The position numbers were made by a program, and so were the translations under genes. A model generated the notes under the pieces. That model ran no database searches. It was given only the letters and a program-made list of their open reading frames with translations, and was not told the DNA's origin. Shown in pieces: positions 57,939 through 64,000 of a stretch of 64,000 nucleotides of DNA. Numbering within the stretch: the stretch's first letter is position 1; every line of letters starts with the position of its first letter. This stretch comes from Mesodorylaimus sp. YZB2_4 (taxonomy: Eukaryota; Nematoda; Enoplea; Dorylaimida; Dorylaimidae), in assembly GCA_030248295.1 (NCBI GenBank), contig JASANH010001170.1:62001-126000 (forward strand), read 5' to 3'.

Positions 57939-58971
57939 ATGTCGCAGCGTTCGCAGAGGTCTTTCACTTCTCAAGGCAACTCGATGCGGACGTCTCCTGC
58001 TGGACCGGGGCAGCAACCACAGGGAGCCGAAGGGACGCCGCCCGACAAGACGACTTACACAATCGCTGTCAAGACGTCCGATGTGCGAAACGCCGGAACC
58101 GATGCCAATGTCTACGTGCAATTGACAGGCGATGAGGGGATCGGGCCGCAGCTGCAGTTGAAGACGTCGATGAATCATCGCAACAAGTTCGAACGGAATC
58201 ACTCCGATGTATTCGTCTTCCACGATCAGAAGCCACTGGGAGCGTTGAAACAGCTGAAGATATGGCACGACAACAGGGGCGAGTGCGATTTAGTCTTGTC
58301 CATATTGTTCTGCCAACACCCTTTGCCTTTGCAGGAGTTGGACCCGGATGGCACTTGCAAATCGTAGAGGTGAACGACGGAGTGAACGGAATGTCGTACG
58401 TGTTCCCGTGTGGCCAGTGGCTGTGCAAGAAGGAAGGCGATCGTAAAATCTGTCGCGTGCTGCCCTGCGCTCGAACCAAGCAGAAAATGCCGAAGCAACT
58501 ACGAATCGCGGGAGAAATCGCGAAACAGCAGGGCGGTCAAGCTGGACAAGCACCAGCGCAAGGGCAACAGCATTGGCCCCAGCAAGGTCAGGATCAGCAA
58601 CCGTGGCCCCAGCAAGGTCAGGGTCAGCAATCGTGGCCCCAGCAAGGTCAGGGTCAGCAATCGTGGCCCCAGCCAGGTCAGGGTCAGCATCCGTGGCCCC
58701 AGCAAGGTCAGGGTCAGCAACCGTGGCCCCAGCAAGGTACGGTCATTTATTGGCAGGTATGATGTACGTATGTCCTTTCCTTTTAGGGCAGCAGTGGGGC
58801 GGACAGCAGCAGTGGGCTGGGCAGCAGGGCGGACAGGGCTCGTACGTTGCGCCGCATCAATCGTATCCGTACAAGTCTCAGTTGCCCAAGCACGGTCAAA
58901 CCGACACAGAACGGAGTCAGGACTCGAGCGAATCCGAAGAGAAGGAAAGCGACTCGGCGCTGGAACTGTGA
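57939..58971 (+). CDS. PLAT/LH2-domain protein with Gln/Pro/Trp repeat tail
   Basis: Three exons (57939-58278, 58335-58736, 58787-58971) give about 308 aa. After a Ser/Gln/Pro-rich start, a PLAT domain spans about residues 38-150: TYTIAVKTSDVRNAGTDANV, YVQLTGDEG, RNKFERNHSDVFVF, LGALKQLKIWHDNRG, then after an intron VGPGWHLQIVEV and YVFPCGQWLC. PLAT domains bind lipids or proteins next to membranes. A basic segment follows, then five to six copies of a ten-residue repeat of the QGQGQQPWPQ type coded by 30-bp units, and a Ser/Glu-rich end. No signal peptide or membrane helix is seen. Intron 1 appears to use a GC donor. Repeat-tail function unknown. ATG lies in GCCATGTC context; an in-frame upstream GTG is not favoured. 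Confidence 0.85.
58566..58736 (+). repeat. Coding 30-bp minisatellite in the PLAT gene
   Basis: Units of GGTCAGGGTCAGCA plus a CCGTGGCCCCAGCAA-type half repeat five to six times with single-base changes, mostly CAA/CAT and CCG/TCG swaps. The copies are very alike, so length polymorphism is likely. Confidence 0.8.
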
Positions 58972-59602
58972 AATGGTTGATGATGCCATGATGCGTTGTG
59001 CTCTGCGATTTTGTAGGTTCGATGGATGCTGTGCTATCAGTGGCTGCGAGTCCTGTAGCTTGTTTGTATGATGAAAAATTCTGTTACAATTATTGCAAGT
59101 TGAAAATTTGGGAATTGGAGCGTCAGCGAGTGTGCGATGCCAGGTGAAATGGTATTGGCAGTATGTAACCAGCATTCCTGGCGGTCGAGAGATCGGTACT
59201 CTATCCCGGCTAACGATAAGAGCCGTGAGCCGCTTCGGTTAATGTTTCAGCCGCGGGTAGTTGTCGCTACACTTGCCTTGCTCCAAGCGAAGGTTTTTTC
59301 CTAGAGATTTCGGTCTCTTGATCTCCCGCCGCCTGGACGCGCTGGTTACGAGTGCACAGTATGTAATACGTATCGACTATTGGTGCACTGGTTCAGGGGG
59401 CCGGTCCGCCTCTCCTAGAGTCAGGGCCGGCCGAGACCGAGACCGTGTTCGAGGTCGAGAGTCCGTTCTGGTTTGCAGCAAACCAAAGTGAACATTTTTT
59501 TGCATGGCTTATAGAACGGAAGCTGTTCATATCTGGCCCCTTTCATCAACATAACTGGGCTTCTCATTCGTTTTGGAGGCACATCGATTGGAATGAGCCG
59601 CC
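58972..59602. other. Intergenic; one MITE
   Basis: Apart from the MITE at 59165-59349 nothing is recognised. An inverted-looking CCGAGACCGAGACC stretch near 59430 is simple sequence. Confidence 0.45.
59165..59349 (+). mobile_element. GTAACC-ended MITE, subfamily A, intact ends
   Basis: Begins GTAACCAGCATTCCTGGCGG and ends CCGCCTGGACGCGCTGGTTAC-like, a 16-20 bp inverted repeat. 185 bp; interior AGATTTCGGTCTC resembles the copy at 40046. No clear target duplication. Confidence 0.7.
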
Positions 59603-59737
59603 ATGGAGGCTGATGGGATTGAATTTGAGGCGTGGGAGGAGACGGATGATTACCATGGGGTGCACAGCACGGAATACGAGGACGGCCACATTCAAGATTA
59701 CTTGATTATGCGCGGGAATTTTGTTTTTTTTACTTGA
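59603..59737 (+). CDS. Short ORF in left arm of an inverted repeat
   Basis: The ORF has ATG in GCCGCCATGG context and encodes 44 aa: MEADGIEFEAWEETDDYHGV, then HSTEYEDGHIQDYLIMRGNF and VFFT. The last ~20 residues and the stop are repeated on the minus strand in the other arm (to 60837) as ATEYEDGHIQDYLITRGNFV with LT. Conservation of frame and stop between diverged copies suggests a once-coding exon. No family recognised. It could be the last exon of a longer gene or part of a transposon. Confidence 0.35.
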   Translation: MEADGIEFEAWEETDDYHGVHSTEYEDGHIQDYLIMRGNFVFFT

Positions 59738-59940
59738 ACTTGAATAGCGAAATTGCTCTAAACTGTGTGAAAATTAGAAAAAAACTTGATCTTGATTCCA
59801 AAAATTACTCGAAAACTTTAACTTGAATTGAGACTTTGAAGCAATATGCACTGCAGCATGGAATCAAGTTGCAGCTATTAATTTTCGATTCAAGATCAAG
59901 AAATCTTGATTTAATCAAGATTGACTTGAAATATTCAAGA
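59628..59940 (+). repeat. Left arm of a large inverted repeat
   Basis: Reads outward through GGAATACGAGGACGGCCACA, GCGAAATTGCTCTAAACTGT, ATGCACTGCAGCATGGAATC and CAAGATCAAGAAATCTTGAT. The reverse complement occurs at 60665-60935 with about 85-90 % identity and one ~40-bp deletion. The arm is rich in CTTGA/TCAAG words. Confidence 0.75.
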
Positions 59941-60664
59941 ATGAATCTTGAAACCTGAATCCATTTTCTCACACTTGCCAAGCCCGGGGGGGGGGGGGGG
60001 GGGGGGTGGATCCTTATTGCGCAGGGCCAGAACGCACTTCAGAGAAGGAACTCAAGATCAGGGCCAGTTCTTGCTCGATGCCCTCAAACCAAACCAGTCA
60101 TTCAGCCTATCGCAAGCCCTGCCCTCGTGTCTGGCCCTGACCTAAGAGATCTCGCTCCTGGTTCTTGGAAACAGCAGATATTCCCACGCCTGCTATACAC
60201 GTAATTGTACTTCTGTGGCTGAGCTTGGCACATTGTCAGATATTGCCGAATTTGACCTCGCTCTTGACTAGTTCTAGATCCTGCCTGTCTGGCCCTTTCT
60301 GGTCAGATGCACTTCTCCAATCCGTCGGCAAACATGGCATGGCCTCGTAAAGTGGGGTACATATCGATGGGAAGATGATTATGTAGGCTGTTACGATTAG
60401 CGCAGCTCCGCAATTCGCCACTGTTTTCAGCGCCAGCCGTCACTGCCTCCGGCTAGCGGTCAAACCTTCAAAGAAGGCAGCGATCTAGGTATCGGCGCTG
60501 TCGGAGGACGGATCGGTCGAGTCTAGATTGCTAGTCTAGTCTAGTCTACTAGAGTCTAGTCTAAATCGTTTGCGAGCTGAGTACAATAGCGTCGAACAAT
60601 AATTCGAGTCAATCTTAAATAATTCAAGTTAATCTTGATTAAATTTAGAGGCACGCAGATTTTG
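59941..60664. other. Spacer of the inverted repeat
   Basis: About 720 bp with a run of some 20 G near 59987-60006 and a tandem TCTAGTCTAGTCTACTAGAG at about 60522-60562. No gene seen. Confidence 0.5.
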
Positions 60665-60935
60665 CAATCAAGTTTCAGTTTCAATCTTGATTAAATCAAG
60701 ATTTCTTGATCTTGAATCGAAAATCACTAGCTGCAACTTGATTCCATGCTGCAGTGCATATTGCTTCGAACTCTCAATTCAAGTTCAAGTTTTTTCCTAA
60801 TTTTCACACAGTTTAGAGCGATTTCGCTATTTAAGTTCAAGTCAAAACAAAATTCCCGCGCGTAATCAAGTAATCTTGAATGTGGCCGTCCTCGTATTCC
60901 GTAGCACAGGGACGAATGGGAGGCGTGAGTGGAGT
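60665..60935 (-). repeat. Right arm of the large inverted repeat
   Basis: Reverse complement of the left arm, sharing TCAAGATTACTTGATTA-type and GGAATACGAGGACGGCCACA sequence. Beyond about 60935 the arms diverge. Confidence 0.75.
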
Positions 60936-61124
60936 CGGATGAGTACCTTTGGGCGCACGGTGGCGAATTGGAGGTGGGGTCGTAGTTGACGTTTTTTTCG
61001 TACTGCTTGGACTGGGGGTGAAAACAGCTGGAAAAGCATTAGAAATGTCTTTGTGCTTAGCATCTTGACCAACTGCGACGGCTCCGACTTTGACCATTTG
61101 CGCTCGCTTTCGATTTGATACCAT
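60837..61124 (-). CDS. 95-codon ORF ending in the right arm
   Basis: Begins MVSNRKRAQMVKVGAVAVGQ, has a Ser/Thr/Pro-rich middle, and ends with the TEYEDGHIQDYLI motif shared with 59603-59737. There is no recognised domain. Whether it is a gene or repeat-derived cannot be decided from this window. Confidence 0.3.
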   Translation of the reverse strand: MVSNRKRAQMVKVGAVAVGQDAKHKDISNAFPAVFTPSPSSTKKTSTTTPPPIRHRAPKGTHPTPLTPPIRPCATEYEDGHIQDYLITRGNFVLT

Positions 61125-62244
61125 AGGCGTTATAGTACTTTGAGACGTAAGTGACTGGCGTCGCTTCTTGAGTAGCGCTTCGATCGTTCTCGGTAATAGT
61201 TTTAGTCTGTTTCAATCCGAAAAGCTTTGACGTGCTGCCTGATGTGCTGTGCTGATGATTGATGTACTGTTTGAACGTGAAGCGTTTACAAACATGTTCT
61301 GTGATTTTTGTATTAAGTTAGGGTTTGTCGAGGAGTCTGAGCCTATGGACGCTAGTTAAATTTATGCGTCTCCTCTGTATGTGACATCTGCGTTCAATTT
61401 ACTGAAATACATTGGCCACGCTGAAAAGACACTCCACGCAAAAGTGCATAATCACAACAAATACATCATTGTATGAGCCTATAGTCACACAAAAATATGA
61501 ATACTGAATACAAACAAAGTGGATCCTACTGTAATGTACTTACTGATTAATACATAACAGGCTGTCACATATTGCTTTGCTTTATACTGTGACTCGTCAC
61601 ACCCAGTGGACTCCACTGCAAGCGGCAGTCACAAAGGACCTCAATGTCAGCCTAAAAAGACGCCCTCAATCCCTTTACACTCACTCAAACAGTCTACTAC
61701 AAACAGCCCTTTACACCACCTTTACAATGCGCACTGCGTGAACGCTTTTTATTTTACACTTAACACTGTGTGCGCGCTTTCCACTTTACACATTACACTG
61801 CCTATGCTTAACCTTTGTGCCACAATACCTTAAGACCTTACTTGACCTTAAGTGCGAGGGGGTACGCTTATACTACTATTTTCCATCACCGGGGATTGAA
61901 CCCAATACGAGCCGCCATTTGCTACAGAACAATGCAAGTAGGAGAATCCCGAACTGCTGTACCGCCACTACCCTATCTTGTGCAAGAGCAGGTTTCCCTC
62001 TGCACTAGTATATACCGTACCTAGATCAAGACACTTCGTGTTAATCTCAACGCAGGTACTCGCACTCGTAGTCACCAAAAATTTACAGTGTAGCCAAGGG
62101 ACTGTACTCGTTTATAAGAATCCAAATTTAATTCTCATCCGGATACAATTACGTATTGCGTCCATCTGAATAGACAGACACTGAAAGAGTCACAGCACAA
62201 CGCATCACAGTTCAGCGAGTCAGCCACTGGTTCTCGATCGACCG
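61125..62244. other. Intergenic; SINE head
   Basis: Contains a minus-strand SINE head at about 61880-61985. Otherwise AT-rich without supported ORFs. Confidence 0.45.
61880..61985 (-). repeat. tRNA-derived SINE head
   Basis: On the minus strand, GGTAGTGGCGGTACAGCAGT followed by TCGGGATTCTCC and TTGGGTTCAATCCCCGGTGA show box A- and box B-like parts with the same spacing as other copies. Confidence 0.6.
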
Positions 62245-62591
62245 TCACTGGGGGCTCTTGGGCTGTTGACGCCGATGAGGCTCCCGTAGAGTCAGTGCTC
62301 CCGGCGGTACGCTCCCGAGAGGACTCGGCAACCACCATCGAAATCTGGGAATGAGCCGCCTTCCGAATCGATTAAACGGTGTCCTTGGTCGCGATGAACG
62401 CATCGACTGCGAATCACTGAAAAACGATTGAATGATATCTTCTCAAGGAAAGGCGTGCCGAGCACGTACCGTCTTGGCCAGCGCTGATGGCGTGATAAGA
62501 ACAAGTAAGCCGCGCTGTCGTCGAACACGAGCAACAGGAGAAAAATTACGGCGAGCATTGTCACCCTTCCCTCACGCATCATAGACGCCAT
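62245..62591 (-). CDS. Candidate RFamide-type neuropeptide precursor
   Basis: Two minus-strand exons, 62591-62470 and 62416-62245, separated by a 53-nt intron (GTACGT...TTTTTCAG), give 97 aa. A signal peptide is evident: MREGRVTMLAVIFLLLLVFD then DSAA. Dibasic sites divide the rest: ...RHQRWPRR, then DSQSMRSSRPRTPFNRF followed by GRR, then a longer spacer to PHRR and QQPKSPQ. Cleavage at RR and conversion of the Gly would release a 17-residue peptide ending RF-amide; this processing is established for animal neuropeptides. Without splicing, the frame runs on through unrelated sequence and the RFGRR site is lost. The peptide does not fit a named family that I can place. AACATGG is a fair start context. 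Only one active-looking peptide is present. Confidence 0.6.
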
Positions 62592-63310
62592 GTTATTTCG
62601 TCTGTTCTGGCCTCCTCGAGCCTCAGAATTTACGCCGTGGCTTGTTTGTGTTCTCATCCATGCTAACGAGATTTCTGACATTATCCGATTACGGATGAAC
62701 GAGTGATTAAAGCCTAAAGCATGGGCGACAACCCATCGCCACTCCTCAGCGCGGAGCCGATTTGCGTCAATGACAAGAATAGAAGACAACAAGGTTGCTC
62801 CAGGTTGTAAGAAATCGGATTGCCATTAGCCACGTGCTTCCGAACTCTCCTTGTACTTATTCTCCCCCCCCCCCCACCATCCTGTTTGGCAGCGGGGGCC
62901 TGTTATTGCCCTCATCCTGTCTAAACTACACTTTCCCCCCAATTTAGAGGATGTTGACCGAATGGCGTGAGGGACGCCAACACGACGGACTGCGGATATG
63001 TCCATATTCCTGGAGGGGTGAGCAGGTTGATCTTCGGCCTGATCGGTGGCATAAGCATCCCCAGAGGGCAGCCTGCCAGCGAGCCAACACAGCGACCAGG
63101 GCGCAACGCCTAAGGCGTCCCGCGGAGGCGAATAGGGCTTTGATCCTCACTTGTTGCCAAGAAGCAGTTTACGATTAGGGGGTCGAATATGTTCGGGCTA
63201 TCAGCACAATTGCCGTCATCAGTTGCTGGGTGTGATTATGGCATCCACGACTGGAAGGAATCGACGGAATGATTTTCTACCCTCAGTCCTGAACTCGCCG
63301 GCAGAAAGCC
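62592..63310. other. Intergenic between the two small secreted-protein genes
   Basis: Divergent promoters of the two flanking genes may lie here. A C run of about 12 lies near 62865. No other feature recognised. Confidence 0.35.
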
Positions 63311-63611
63311 ATGTTGTGCTGTCGCGCACTCGTATTCTCGGCCATTTTGACCATTTCTTGCGCTCAAGCAGCACGACATCCTGATGTCGCGCCATGCAAG
63401 GAAGCTTGGTAAGAGTCCTTATTCGTGCTGACAGGGTCCTAATGAGGGCGAAACTGCTTCCAGGAGAAACAACTTGTTAATTCGAGCTGATTGGATGGAC
63501 CCTCGAGCTGGTATGCAAGTCGTGCAAAGGGAAGCTCGTTCGATACTCATCCATGCCACTCTGACGGCGGCAAAGAAAAAGATCAAGAACAGGCCGACGA
63601 AGCAAGAGTGA
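63311..63611 (+). CDS. Candidate small secreted protein
   Basis: Exon 63311-63408 encodes MLCCRALVFSAILTISCAQA (a clear signal peptide) and ARHPDVAPCKEAW. After a 55-nt intron (GTAAGA...TTCCAG) the exon 63464-63611 continues RNNLLIRADWMDPRAGMQVV to KKIKNRPTKQE and stops; 81 aa in total. There is one Cys after the signal and a basic KKKIKNR run that could be a processing site. No family recognised. An alternative donor at about 63511 could extend the gene downstream. Confidence 0.4.
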
Positions 63612-64000
63612 ACTGGGAACGCCTACTTTGGTGATTAGGGCGCCTACTTCTAATTGACCGCACTGTATACGGGTCCATGTAACTGTTACGGGTATACTGC
63701 ATTTCTCTGGTGAGACCAGGGTCTGCACTCATGCACGCAGATGTCCAGATGTTTGAAGGAAGCCAGTGTCCTAACACCTTTGGTCTCCCTGACTGTACCA
63801 TCTTGAATGAGTTCAAATCACTCATTTGCTCTCTTTCTTGAACCTATCATGCTTGGTATGATTGGCCATGCGGGTTGAGATCACGCCATGTTATCGATAC
63901 CCGTACGTGGGGCCAGTGGACACGGGGATATGTCATTCGCTTGATAGACAAGAGTAATTGCAGTCTGCCTCTTACAGATTGCCTGCTGGGTGTGTGTGCG
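63612..64000. other. Right end of window, nothing recognised
   Basis: No supported ORF, repeat or RNA gene was seen in this stretch. Confidence 0.4.

Noticed and set aside
62245-62591. Assignment of the RFamide peptide to SIFamide, sNPF or luqin
   Set aside because: It ends PFNRF, not SIF or RLRF, and the two-Cys C-terminal segment of luqin and SIFamide precursors is absent.

Overview
This is nuclear DNA from an animal. Protein-coding genes are split by many short GT-AG introns, often about 50-60 nt, and several genes belong to families found only or mainly in animals: Kidins220/ARMS, a ZNF800-like factor, an LIV-1 zinc transporter, plastin/fimbrin, an anoctamin, a DEG/ENaC channel and an amidated-neuropeptide-like precursor. 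The compact introns and the DEG/ENaC sequence look most like an invertebrate, probably an ecdysozoan (nematode- or tardigrade-like), but the species cannot be fixed from this window. All confident genes lie on the + strand except the RFamide precursor.

Layout. 1-257: last exons of an unidentified gene. 1497-2231: a small single-pass membrane protein with an apparent paralogue at 26508-27465. 3886-5739: a zinc-finger protein. 5879-7357: a decayed island holding a copy of one Kidins220 ankyrin exon and a broken Tudor-domain gene, bounded by short direct repeats. 7798-18141: Kidins220, 25 exons, with ankyrin repeats each encoded by exactly 99 nt. 19794-24499: ZNF800-like factor. 29384-32156: ZIP8/14-like transporter. 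33139-38681: plastin with a long first intron. 46141-51159: anoctamin. 53038-56123: DEG/ENaC channel. 57939-58971: PLAT-domain protein with a Gln/Pro/Trp repeat tail. 62245-62591 (minus) and 63311-63611 (plus): two small secreted-protein genes, the first reading as an RFamide neuropeptide precursor.

Between and inside these genes is a dense, layered set of mobile elements. There is a tRNA-headed SINE family; two long non-autonomous elements with TGCGTA-rich ends and hAT-like features, each inserted into a SINE; an internally deleted MULE with a FLYWCH fragment, inverted arrays of AAAAGGGCGCA and a 9-bp target duplication; and a GTAACC-ended palindromic MITE family, one copy of which sits inside the MULE. 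A large inverted repeat around 59603-60935 carries the same short coding end in both arms.

The genes do not form an operon. Several encode membrane, cytoskeletal or signalling proteins that could act in excitable cells, but no shared pathway can be shown. Exon boundaries were read by eye from splice consensus plus reading-frame continuity and may be off by a base or two. The best candidates for something undescribed are the RFamide precursor, the exon-copy/Tudor island and the inverted-repeat ORF.
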